From: Deltaproteobacteria bacterium
GTDB taxonomy: Bacteria > Desulfobacterota > Desulfarculia > Adiutricales > Adiutricaceae
NCBI GenBank assembly: GCA_031278835.1
Contig: JAITJP010000430.1
Coordinates: 1 to 14,678, forward strand
Direction of reading: 5' to 3'
Length of the DNA stretch: 14,678 nucleotides
Shown here: positions 6,845 to 14,208 of the stretch, in pieces
Position numbering within the stretch: the first letter of the stretch is position 1
Layout: every line of letters starts with the position of its first letter
Translations under genes and position numbers: made by a program
Notes under the pieces: model-generated
What the model saw: only the letters and a program-made list of their open reading frames with translations
What the model was told of the DNA's origin: nothing
Database searches by the model: none

Positions 6845-8305
6845 TTATTGGAAGAGGCTTTGGCTGGCCTGGAGGACGGCGCTCCAGATGGGACCGGGTA
6901 GAACTCCCAGGAGAACCACCAAAAGGCCCAGGACCAGGGCGCCCAGAGAGGAGATTAGCGAGCCATCTAGGCTCAGGCTTTGAGCCCCCTGGGCCGGCAG
7001 ATCTTCTTCGGTATAGGCGTGGCGGACTAGGGACAGGTAGTAAAAAATGGCAATGGCCGTGTTGAGGCAAACCACTATGACCAGCCAGTCGTAGCCATGA
7101 CCCCAGGCTGAGGTGATTAGCCAGAGTTTTCCGATAAAACCGACCGTGGGCGGCAGACCCACTAGGGAAAAGGCGGCCGCCAGGAGGGCCAGGGCCAGTA
7201 AGGGCGAGCGGGCCGAAAGGCCGTTTAGGTCTTGGTAAGTCAGGTTGCGGCCGTCAGTGGAGAGGCGGCAAATGACCCAAAAGCACAGTAGGTTCATAAG
7301 AACGTAGGCCATGGCGTAGAAGGCCGAGGCGGCCAGGCCCTCCGGGCTGCCCGAGACCAGGCCAACTAGGATGTAACCGGCGTGGGCCACCGAGGAAAAA
7401 CCCAGCATGCGTTTAAGGTCCTTTTGGGCCAAGGCGCAAAGGTTACCGTAGGTAATCGAGGCGGCCGCCAAAAAGGCCAGGATGTCGGTTAGTTCCAGGC
7501 CCGGGCTCAGGGGGGCGGCCAGGCGGATTAGGACCACGATGGCCCCCAGTTTGGGTAAGGTGGCCACGAAAGCGGCCGTTTCATTGCCAGCCCCTTGGTA
7601 GACGTCTGGGCACCAAAAATGAAAGGGAAACAAGGCCAGTTTGAAAAACAGGCCGCCCAGAAAAAGCGAGAGCCCCACCACGGCCAGGGGATTAGAGGCC
7701 AAAGACCAGTCCAGGCCGCTTAGTTTACTGATAAAAGTAACCTGCTGGCTGGCTATGACTAAACTTAGGCCGTATAGGGCCAAGGCCGTGGCCGCCGCCC
7801 CAAAGAGGATGTATTTGAGGCCAGCCTCGGCGGCGGCTTTGGAATGAGAGCGTTTGGGGATTAAAACGTAAAGGGAATAGGAAGATAGCTCCATGGCCAG
7901 GTAAACGGCCACTAGTTCGGCGGCCGAGGACAAAAGAATTAGGCCAAAGGCCGAGAGAGTTAAAAATAAGTAGTAATCGGGCTTTTGGTCGGCTTTTAGG
8001 CTGGGTAGTTTAAGGGAATTAAACCAAGCCACTAAGTAGCCTAAGCAAATCAGTATTTTAAAAAATTGACTAAGGCCGTCCACTCGGTAGGCCCCAAAGA
8101 ACTGAAGCGAGGGGCTGGCCACCAGGCCCGGCAGGGAAGCCCAGGACCACCAGGCCGAAATCAGGGCGGCCAGGGGGCACAGGGCCAAGATGGCCCCAAT
8201 CAGTTTTGGCTTTTTTATCAGGGCCGCCCCAAAAAGGATTACCACCAAAATCAAAAAGACCAGTTCCGGCCCGAGCAGGCCCGGGTTTAGATTTAAGCCG
8301 GCCAT
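6845..8305 (-). CDS. nuoN: NADH-quinone oxidoreductase (complex I) subunit N
   Basis: Antiporter-like proton-pumping subunit of the complex I membrane arm, 486 residues with about 14 predicted membrane helices. Key residues are in place: Glu139 in VYLAMELSSYSLY (TM5), Lys222 in FFKLALFPFHFW (TM7) and Lys252 in ATLPKLGA (TM8). The Trp-to-Lys spacing of 21 residues is that of NuoN rather than 22 as in NuoM. The usual GAPTPVTAF after PDVYQ is GAGNETAAF here. Start: ATG at 8305, overlapping the nuoM stop by one base (TGATG), with AGGAGG at 8313-8318 and a 7-nt spacer; an upstream GTG at 8308 is less likely. It is the last gene of the operon and ends just before the terminator. Confidence 0.95.
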   Translation of the reverse strand: MAGLNLNPGLLGPELVFLILVVILFGAALIKKPKLIGAILALCPLAALISAWWSWASLPGLVASPSLQFFGAYRVDGLSQFFKILICLGYLVAWFNSLKLPSLKADQKPDYYLFLTLSAFGLILLSSAAELVAVYLAMELSSYSLYVLIPKRSHSKAAAEAGLKYILFGAAATALALYGLSLVIASQQVTFISKLSGLDWSLASNPLAVVGLSLFLGGLFFKLALFPFHFWCPDVYQGAGNETAAFVATLPKLGAIVVLIRLAAPLSPGLELTDILAFLAAASITYGNLCALAQKDLKRMLGFSSVAHAGYILVGLVSGSPEGLAASAFYAMAYVLMNLLCFWVICRLSTDGRNLTYQDLNGLSARSPLLALALLAAAFSLVGLPPTVGFIGKLWLITSAWGHGYDWLVIVVCLNTAIAIFYYLSLVRHAYTEEDLPAQGAQSLSLDGSLISSLGALVLGLLVVLLGVLPGPIWSAVLQASQSLFQ

Positions 8306-9939
8306 CACTTGACCTCCTGGCCCTGAGTGGCCATTGGCTCGGCCCCCAGGGCCGGAGCGCTCAGCTCCGGCTCTGGGGCCGGAGCGCTAACATTGGGCGG
8401 CAGATCGCGCTCGTAGATGAGGCCCTGGGGCTTACCGGCCGGCGAAGAGAGATAAATAACATTAACGGAATCTTTTTTGGCCTGAAACTGAGTCAGGCTG
8501 TCCTCCACGCTGGGCCCGATTAGATTTAAAAGCCCGGTTGGGGCTAGGCCGAGGTAGATGACCAGGAGGGCCGGGAGGCTTAGGTAGAGCCATTCTTTCT
8601 TTTTTAGATCCGGCCAAGACTGGCCGGCCGGCGAGGCCGGTTGGCCCCAGGCCATTTTTAGGGTCACCTTGAGGATATAGGCGGCCGCAAGGAGGGCCCC
8701 GGGGATGGTCAGAAGACCCAGGCTGGTGCTTTCTTTAAAAGCGGCCAAGATGACCAGGAACTCACCCACGAAACCGTTGGTGCCGGGAAAGCCAAAGGAG
8801 GCCAGGCCAAAAAGGCCCCAAAAGAACATGAAGTGCGGCAGGTACTTACCCAGGCCCAGGTTTTTGACGATCTCGCGGCTATGGCTGCGCTCGTAAACGG
8901 CCCCGATCATCATAAACAAGGCCCCGGTGATGATGCCGTGGTTAAGCATCTGGAAGATGGCCCCTTTAACTCCTTCTGGGCTAAAGAGAAATATGCCCAA
9001 TGTGACAAAACCCATGTGGGCCACGGAAGAGTAAGCGATTAGTTTTTTGATGTCGTTTTGGCCCAAGGCCACCGCTCCGCCGTAGAGGATGGAGGCCAGG
9101 GAAATGGCCACCATCATGGGGGCGAAGTGAACCGAGGCTAGGGGGCAAAGGGGTAGGGAAAAACGCAAAAAACCATAGGTGCCCATCTTAAGGAGCACGG
9201 CGGCCAGGATGACCGAGCCGGCCGAGGGGGCCTGGACGTGGGCGGCCGGCAGCCAGGTGTGAAAGGGAAACATGGGCACTTTAATGGCAAAAGCGATAAA
9301 AAGAGCCAAAAAGATCCAGTATTGAAAGTTAAAAGAAAAGCCCTTGGTCATGAGTTCGGGTATGAAAAAAGTCCCGCCGGTCACTCTTAGGGCGACAATG
9401 GCTACTAAAAGGAGGGTACTGCCGGCCAAAGTGTAAAGAAAAAACTTAATTGAAGCGTAACGTCTTTGATCGCCGCCCCAAATGGCGATCATCAGATACA
9501 TGGGGATCAAAAGGGCTTCCCAAAAAAGGTAAAATAGGACCAGATCCAGGGCTGAAAAAACCCCCACGCAAGCCGTGGTCATGATTAGTAGGCAGACGTG
9601 GAATTCCTTAACCCGCCGCCCGATGTAAGTCCAAGAGCAAAGGACGCAAAAGGGCAAGGTCAAGATGGATAGCCAGATCATCAGGATACTAATGCCGTCC
9701 ACACCCAGGGCGTAGCTAAGGCCCCAGTCCTGAGCCCAGGGCCGCTTTTCCATAAACTGGAAACCGGCTTGGGCCTTAAAGCCAATTAGGGGCAGGGCCA
9801 GGAGTAATTCCAAGACCGAGGCTATCAAAGTTACCTGCCTGACCCGGAGGTCGCTTTTAAGGGGCCACAAAAGCAGGGCGGCCAGGAGCGGAAAAAAGGT
9901 CAGGACGGTCAATACCGGGTAGCAACTAGATTGATCCAT
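8305..9939 (-). CDS. nuoM: NADH-quinone oxidoreductase (complex I) subunit M
   Basis: Proton-pumping antiporter-like subunit, 544 residues from the ATG at 9939. Conserved residues: Glu141 in LFYLFWEALLIPMYL (TM5), Lys220 in AIKVPMFPFHTWLP (TM7) and Lys251 in LLKMGTYG (TM8). The 31-residue gap between the two lysines equals that of E. coli NuoM (234, 265). The frame opens 8 codons earlier at a TTG (9963), but that is close behind a hairpin and lacks a ribosome-binding site, so I prefer the ATG, although its own ribosome-binding site is weak. Unusual is a polar C-terminal tail of about 50 residues rich in Pro, Ala and Glu, with a nine-residue tandem repeat. The stop overlaps the nuoN start. Confidence 0.95.
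   Translation of the reverse strand: MDQSSCYPVLTVLTFFPLLAALLLWPLKSDLRVRQVTLIASVLELLLALPLIGFKAQAGFQFMEKRPWAQDWGLSYALGVDGISILMIWLSILTLPFCVLCSWTYIGRRVKEFHVCLLIMTTACVGVFSALDLVLFYLFWEALLIPMYLMIAIWGGDQRRYASIKFFLYTLAGSTLLLVAIVALRVTGGTFFIPELMTKGFSFNFQYWIFLALFIAFAIKVPMFPFHTWLPAAHVQAPSAGSVILAAVLLKMGTYGFLRFSLPLCPLASVHFAPMMVAISLASILYGGAVALGQNDIKKLIAYSSVAHMGFVTLGIFLFSPEGVKGAIFQMLNHGIITGALFMMIGAVYERSHSREIVKNLGLGKYLPHFMFFWGLFGLASFGFPGTNGFVGEFLVILAAFKESTSLGLLTIPGALLAAAYILKVTLKMAWGQPASPAGQSWPDLKKKEWLYLSLPALLVIYLGLAPTGLLNLIGPSVEDSLTQFQAKKDSVNVIYLSSPAGKPQGLIYERDLPPNVSAPAPEPELSAPALGAEPMATQGQEVK
8313..8318 (-). promoter_or_regulatory. Strong ribosome-binding site deciding the nuoN start
   Basis: AGGAGG on the minus strand, 7 nt before the ATG at 8305, within the nuoM coding end. 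It favours ATG 8305 over the GTG at 8308 and allows nuoN to initiate independently of coupling. Confidence 0.8.
8349..8388 (-). repeat. 27-bp tandem repeat in the nuoM C-terminal tail
   Basis: GGGCCGGAGCGCT at 8349-8361 recurs exactly at 8376-8388, an offset of 27 bp or nine codons. In the protein this reads SAPAPEPEL followed by SAPALGAEP. An in-frame duplication that has lengthened the non-membrane tail of NuoM. Confidence 0.75.
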
Positions 9940-9963
9940 TAGGGTATCCACTGGATGTACCAA

Positions 9964-10069
9964 AATAAGACTTTTTTAGTCTTTGTTTGGCAGCTATGGA
10001 AATCGCGCCTTATTAGGCGAAGAAAAAACGAAAATAATCGAAAAAGGGCCTTTTTTGGGCTAGGTTTTT
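9964..10069 (-). other. Intra-operon gap with two small hairpins upstream of nuoM
   Basis: The 106-130 bp between the NuoL-like gene and nuoM hold two perfect stem-loops: CGCCT/AGGCG (10006-10019, loop 4) and AAGACT/AGTCTT (9967-9983, loop 5), plus A/T tracts. Neither has the stem-plus-T-tract form of a strong terminator on the minus strand. They may affect mRNA processing or stability; no gene or promoter is evident. Confidence 0.45.
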
Positions 10070-11857
10070 TTAAAAACCATACCAAAAGAAGGCGAAAATA
10101 AGTAGGCCCAAGACGACCATCAGGCCCAGGTAGTGTTGCAGGCGGCCGTTTTGGAGTAAGGCGGTCAGGCTGCCTAGGCCCTTAACCCCCTGGGCCGAAC
10201 CATCGACCAGACCGTCTATGGCTTGGCGGTCAAACCAGGAAGTCAGGGCCCCCAGGGCTTTAAGAAAGCGCAGGCCGACTTTGTCCCAAACCACGGTCCA
10301 GACATTATCGGCCGCGGCCAGGGGCCGGGAAATTAAAAATAAAACCCCTCGGCCCAAGAGTCGATAAAACCAATCAAAATCCAGGTTAAGGGCCTTATGG
10401 GGTTCTATGACCTTTCTCATCAAATAAAAGGACAAGCCGGAAAAACCCAAAAGCATCAAGGCCTGGATGACATTCCATGGAGTCCAGGGAATAAAGTCCG
10501 AGACGGCTTCTTGATAAGGCAAGTATTTATAGAGCATCTGGGGGTAAAGGCCTTGGGCCAGACACAGTAGGGCCAAAAAGGCCATGCCCAGGTACATATT
10601 AAGGGGAATGGCTTTAAGTTCTCGGTTGGGGTCCGGGGCTTTGCCGCCCCAAAAAGCGAAGTAGGGCAGCTTTAGGCCAACCGAGATAAAGGTACCCACG
10701 GCGGCCAGTTCCAGGCCCAGGGCCACCCAGGTCCGGTGGGCCTCAGCCGCTCCGGCGATGGTCATGGTCTTGGAGACAAAGCCGTTAAAAAGCGGCATAC
10801 CGGAAATCGAGAGGGCGGCCACCATGTAGCAGACCATGACCCAGGGTAGCCGCGAGGCTAGACCGCCCAGCTCGTCTAATTTTTGGCTGCCGGCGCTGTA
10901 GAGGAGGGCCCCGGCTGACATAAAAAGAAGCCCTTTGTAGAGTATGTGGGCGTAGGCGTGGGCGCTGGCCCCGTTTAGGGTCATAGCCGTACCCACGCCA
11001 ATGCCGGCCACCATGTAACCTACCTGACTTACGATGTGGTAAGAGAGGATGCGCCGGGCGTTATTTTCCATGGAAGCGTAGATGACCCCGTAGACGGCCA
11101 TGATGGTCCCGGCCAGGGCCAGGATCTCCCAGCCCGGGAAGGCCCGGGCCAAAACGTAGACGGCCGTTTTGGTGGTATAGGCGCACATGAAAACCGAGCC
11201 AGTCACCGTGCCTCGGGGATAGGCGTCTGGCAGCCAAGCGTGCAAGGGCACCACGGCGGCGTTTACGCAAAAGCCGGCCAGAATCAGCCAATCGGCGTAA
11301 GTGGCCCCCTTAGGGTCAATGGGGCCAAAGTCAAAGGAACCGGTCAAATAGTGTCGTAAGAGTAAGCCGGCCAAAAGCAGCAGTCCCCCGGCCACGTGGT
11401 AGAGAAAATATCTAAAAGCGGCCAGAACCGATTCCCGAGTCCGGTTTAACATGACCAAAAAAGTCGAACCTAAACTCATTAGTTCCCAAAAAATAAAGAG
11501 AGTTAGGTAATCTCCAGCCAAAAGGCAACCAAAGCCCCCGGTTACGTAGAGAAGGGCGGCCATGTGTTGCCCTTTATCATTTACGTGCAGGGAAAAGATG
11601 ATACCGGCCAAGCTCATGATGGCAAAGACTTGGGAAAAGACCCTGGATAAGGGGTCCAGGTGACCCAGTTTCAGGCTAAGGCCCAGCCAAGTCAAGGTGA
11701 AGTGATCCCCGTCTAGGTTACTAAAGGCGGCGTAAATGGCCGCCAGGGGCGGCAGCAGCAGTAACCACTTCCAGCGGCGATTGCCGGGCAGAAAAGGCAG
11801 GGCCACGGCCATCATCAGGAAGGCCAGAGAGGGATGATAGAAATCAGAGGTCGCCAT
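10070..11857 (-). CDS. MrpD/NuoL-like antiporter subunit of complex I, hybrid with NuoL-type C-terminal tail
   Basis: Membrane protein of 595 residues in the proton-conducting transporter family, placed where nuoL normally stands. The core has Glu125 in IFWELMSLGS (TM5), Lys230 in AYTTKTAVYVLAR (TM8) and Lys396 in VGLKLPYFAFWG (TM12). The TM7 lysine position is Asn199 (VNAAVVPLHAWLPDAY), and the nearby GPTPVSALIH segment of canonical subunits is RGTVTGSVFMCAY. This core resembles proteins often annotated Na+/H+ antiporter subunit D. The C-terminal 100 residues, with AIDGLVDG and LQNGRLQHYL before a last membrane helix, resemble the NuoL end that carries the lateral helix. ATG at 11857 has GAGGA 5 nt upstream and overlaps the preceding gene by 14 nt. 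Probably acts as the NuoL equivalent; ion specificity is unknown. Confidence 0.85.
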   Translation of the reverse strand: MATSDFYHPSLAFLMMAVALPFLPGNRRWKWLLLLPPLAAIYAAFSNLDGDHFTLTWLGLSLKLGHLDPLSRVFSQVFAIMSLAGIIFSLHVNDKGQHMAALLYVTGGFGCLLAGDYLTLFIFWELMSLGSTFLVMLNRTRESVLAAFRYFLYHVAGGLLLLAGLLLRHYLTGSFDFGPIDPKGATYADWLILAGFCVNAAVVPLHAWLPDAYPRGTVTGSVFMCAYTTKTAVYVLARAFPGWEILALAGTIMAVYGVIYASMENNARRILSYHIVSQVGYMVAGIGVGTAMTLNGASAHAYAHILYKGLLFMSAGALLYSAGSQKLDELGGLASRLPWVMVCYMVAALSISGMPLFNGFVSKTMTIAGAAEAHRTWVALGLELAAVGTFISVGLKLPYFAFWGGKAPDPNRELKAIPLNMYLGMAFLALLCLAQGLYPQMLYKYLPYQEAVSDFIPWTPWNVIQALMLLGFSGLSFYLMRKVIEPHKALNLDFDWFYRLLGRGVLFLISRPLAAADNVWTVVWDKVGLRFLKALGALTSWFDRQAIDGLVDGSAQGVKGLGSLTALLQNGRLQHYLGLMVVLGLLIFAFFWYGF

Positions 11858-12125
11858 AGTGATCCTCAGGCCGTTTTATGAGAGGTTGGATGATCTTTTT
11901 GACCACGAAAATAAGAATCAGTCCCATGACCAGACCAAAGATGGGCCAGAAAAAGGCATAGCCGTCCAGGCCAAAGTGCGGATGATGGTTGGGTATGATT
12001 AGCCCCAAAAGGGCAATTATAGCCAAAAGGGCCAAAAATATCCTACGCCAGACTCTGGGCCGGCCCGGGGCCAGCTGCTCGGCCAAAAACCGAGCCAAAA
12101 AGTCTTGTCCTTGCTGGTTGGGCAT
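11844..12125 (-). CDS. Small two-helix membrane protein in the nuo operon
   Basis: 93 residues of unrecognised family. A basic, soluble N-terminus (residues 1-28) is followed by two predicted membrane helices (about 29-45 and 57-75) joined by a short His-rich loop (IPNHHPHFG), then a charged tail ending HYGDL. GGGGAGAGG lies 5 nt before the ATG at 12125, a good start. Its stop lies 14 nt inside the NuoL-like gene, so the two are probably translationally coupled. Position between two antiporter subunits suggests an accessory subunit or assembly factor of the membrane arm, comparable only in place to the small Mrp subunits; that role is inference. Confidence 0.8.
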   Translation of the reverse strand: MPNQQGQDFLARFLAEQLAPGRPRVWRRIFLALLAIIALLGLIIPNHHPHFGLDGYAFFWPIFGLVMGLILIFVVKKIIQPLIKRPEDHYGDL

Positions 12126-12184
12126 GTCGCCTCTCCCCTTTTATGGAACTAGAGTAAAGATTTACTTATTTTTAAGGGCCAAAG

Positions 12185-12201
12185 AAAAGCCCTGGGCTTT
12201 T
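12185..12201 (-). terminator. Terminator-like hairpin inside the nuo operon
   Basis: AAAAGCCC, one central base, GGGCTTTT: a perfect inverted repeat five bases after the stop of the MrpD-like gene, followed on the minus strand by CTTT. It could cause partial termination or protect the upstream mRNA 3' end. The rest of this 81-bp gap shows only the ribosome-binding site of the next gene. Confidence 0.5.
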
Positions 12202-12206
12202 ATTGG

Positions 12207-13697
12207 TCAAAAATTTCCAAAGGCTTTTATGAAATTTTGAAATAATTGCGGAAAGAGACCCAAAGCCACCGAAACCACGCTGGTAAAGACTAGGGGCACG
12301 ACCATAGTTAAGGGGGCTTCCTGACAATCTTCGATGTGGGCCTGGGGATCCGGAGCCAAAAAGAAGGCCCGATAGAAGATGGGCACGAAGTAAGCGGCGT
12401 TTAGTAAGGTCGAACACAAAAGGGCGATTAGCAAAACCAGTTGGCTTTGATCCAGAGCCCCATTAACCAGATACCACTTGGAAACAAAACCGCAGACCGG
12501 GGGCATGCCGATCATGGATAAACTGGCTAGGCCAAAGGCCCCAAAGGTCCAGGGCATCTTGCGGCCCAAGCCGTTCATCATCTTGATGGATTTTAGGTGA
12601 CTGGCTACGTAGATGGCCCCGGCCCCAAAAAACAAAGTTATCTTGGAAAAGGCGTGGTGGCCGATGTGCATCAAGCCGCCTTGGATGGCCATGGGGGCGG
12701 CCAGGGCCACGCCGATGACCACGTAGGAGAGTTGACTGACCGTGGAGTAAGCTAGCCTGGCCTTGATGTCATCCTTGGTTAGGGCGATAAGCGAGGCGGC
12801 CACGATGGTAAAACCGGCCAGATAGGCCGTCGGGAGGGACAGGCCTAGATTGGTCATGGTCTCGGTGCCAAAGCCTGATAAAATTATGCGGCTGACCGAA
12901 AAAACTCCGGCCTTGACCACGGCCACGGCGTGCAAAAGGGCCGAGACCGGGGTGGGGGCCACCATGGCCGAGGGCAGCCAGTTATGAAAGGGCATTAAGG
13001 CGGCTTTGGCCAAACCGGCGATAAATAGAACGTAAGTTAGTCTAACCAGATTGGGATGGGCGGCCACCACCTCGGGCGAGAAAATACCGTTTCTAATGTC
13101 GCCCAAGGGAAAATCCAAGCTATTGGCCAAGGCATAGGTCAAAATCATGGCCGGCAGGAGAAAGAGTTTGGAAGTGCCCATCAAGTAGACCAGATATTTT
13201 TTGCCCCCGTAAAAACCTTCCTGGTCTTGATGGTGGGCCACCAGCGGGTAGGTGAAAACGGAAATGACTTCGTAAAAAAGGTAAAGGGTGAAAATGTTAG
13301 CCGACAAGGCCACGCCCACGGCCCCAAAGATGGCAATGGCAAAGCAAAAGTAGTAACGGGTCTGGGCGTGTTCCTTAAGGCTTCTCATATAGCCAATATT
13401 GTAACTGGTGGCGAAAACCCAGAGAAAGGGGGCGATAAAGGCGAAGATGATGCCCAGGCCGTCAACGGCAAAGCTAACCGAGATACCCGGCAAGATGCGA
13501 AAAAGCTCGTAGCGGTAGATGTGACCGCTCAAGACCGAGGGGGCGAAGCTTAGGACCAGTAAGGCCGTGATGGCCCCGGCCACGATCGAGACCGCTTCCC
13601 TAAGATTTTGGTTTTTACCGGCCAGGAGGATGCCAAAGGGGGCCAGTAAGGTCACCAAAATAGGCCAAAGCACGTTTAGGCTATCGATTGGGGTCAT
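12207..13697 (-). CDS. MrpD-like proton antiporter subunit of the complex I operon
   Basis: Membrane protein of 496 residues and about 14 helices in the NuoL/M/N-MrpD family. It keeps the full set of proton-path residues: Glu143 in LFYEVISVFTY (TM5), Lys231 in GLAKAALMPFHNW (TM7), His256 and Lys262 in ALLHAVAVVKAG (TM8). MVAPTPVSALLH is the canonical motif that the neighbouring 595-aa protein lacks. It has no NuoL-type C-terminal extension and ends soon after the last core helix. It is an extra antiporter-type subunit relative to classical complex I and resembles the family annotated as monovalent cation/H+ antiporter subunit D. ATG at 13697 has only a weak ribosome-binding site (GGAAG, 6 nt). 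A 178-bp repeat-bearing gap separates it from nuoK. Confidence 0.9.
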   Translation of the reverse strand: MTPIDSLNVLWPILVTLLAPFGILLAGKNQNLREAVSIVAGAITALLVLSFAPSVLSGHIYRYELFRILPGISVSFAVDGLGIIFAFIAPFLWVFATSYNIGYMRSLKEHAQTRYYFCFAIAIFGAVGVALSANIFTLYLFYEVISVFTYPLVAHHQDQEGFYGGKKYLVYLMGTSKLFLLPAMILTYALANSLDFPLGDIRNGIFSPEVVAAHPNLVRLTYVLFIAGLAKAALMPFHNWLPSAMVAPTPVSALLHAVAVVKAGVFSVSRIILSGFGTETMTNLGLSLPTAYLAGFTIVAASLIALTKDDIKARLAYSTVSQLSYVVIGVALAAPMAIQGGLMHIGHHAFSKITLFFGAGAIYVASHLKSIKMMNGLGRKMPWTFGAFGLASLSMIGMPPVCGFVSKWYLVNGALDQSQLVLLIALLCSTLLNAAYFVPIFYRAFFLAPDPQAHIEDCQEAPLTMVVPLVFTSVVSVALGLFPQLFQNFIKAFGNF

Positions 13698-13875
13698 AAA
13701 AATCTTCCGGGAAATATTTTTGGATCTTGGGCCGGGGGCCTAAAATCGGGTCTTATGTCCTAGCCCATGGCTAAATTAAAAAGCCCCGTGGACTAAAAAA
13801 AGGCTTTTTTTTAGTTCTCATTGGTTTTTCTTAAAACTAATGGGAACTTTTGGCCTGATCTTGGTTTTTCTTAAA
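13698..13875 (-). other. Repeat- and hairpin-rich gap between nuoK and the MrpD-like gene
   Basis: 178 bp without a gene. On the minus strand, an A/T-rich hairpin (ACTAAAAAAA/TTTTTTTAGT, 13792-13815) competes with a terminator-like pairing of AAAAAGCC (13802-13809) with GGCTTTTT (13778-13785); both use 13806-13809. A further imperfect inverted repeat lies at 13813-13822 and 13839-13848. An attenuator-like switch is conceivable but the stems are weak. No promoter is convincing. Confidence 0.4.
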
Positions 13876-13900
13876 CTAATGAGAGCCTTTGGCCTCATTT
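13821..13900 (-). repeat. ~40-bp tandem duplication of the nuoK 3' end
   Basis: 13821-13860 and 13861-13900 align over about 40 bp with one- and two-base gaps and a few substitutions; TTGGTTTTTCTT starts both. The second unit holds the last nuoK codons and stop. Read on the minus strand, the first holds a decayed copy of the tail: EAKGSH-stop in nuoK corresponds to QAKSSH-stop in the copy. Confidence 0.8.
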
Positions 13901-14208
13901 TGGCGGATGATGGAAACTTCATCCAAGGTGACTTTGCCAAAGCGCCTTTGTACCACCAGGATCATGGCCAGGACCACGGTGGCCTCGGCCGCGGCCAGGC
14001 CCATGACAAAAAGGGCGGCCAGTTGACCGTGGACCTCCGAGGCCGGGGTGCACTTGGCCGCGGCCACGATGGCTAGGCCGGCTCCGTTTAACATCAGTTC
14101 CACGCAAATCAGCATACCCACCAAAGTGCGTCTGGTCACTAGTCCGGCCAGACCAATGGAGATGAGTAAAAGCGAGACCAGTAAAAATAGGCTTAAGGTG
14201 GTGCTCAT
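13876..14208 (-). CDS. nuoK: NADH-quinone oxidoreductase (complex I) subunit K
   Basis: Small hydrophobic complex I subunit (MrpC/MnhC homologue), 110 residues with three membrane helices. Glu37 in LICVELMLNG and Glu75 in LAAAEATVVL correspond to the membrane glutamates 36 and 72 of E. coli NuoK that link the quinone site to the antiporter subunits. ATG at 14208 overlaps the nuoJ stop as ATGA, giving translational coupling. The polar C-terminal tail of about 20 residues runs into a duplicated segment. Confidence 0.96.
   Translation of the reverse strand: MSTTLSLFLLVSLLLISIGLAGLVTRRTLVGMLICVELMLNGAGLAIVAAAKCTPASEVHGQLAALFVMGLAAAEATVVLAMILVVQRRFGKVTLDEVSIIRQNEAKGSH

Noticed and set aside
6702..7070. 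Open frames on both strands across the kinase/nuoN boundary
   Set aside because: They run through the bidirectional terminator and overlap two well-supported genes; low-complexity, Arg/Pro/Gly-rich translations.
9940..9963. TTG start for nuoM at 9963
   Set aside because: No ribosome-binding site, a hairpin at 9967-9983 directly upstream, and the hydrophobic N-terminus typical of NuoM follows the ATG at 9939.
13056..13553. 165-codon open frame on the plus strand
   Set aside because: Lies entirely antisense to the MrpD-like gene, lacks a ribosome-binding site, and reads as the complement of conserved membrane helices.
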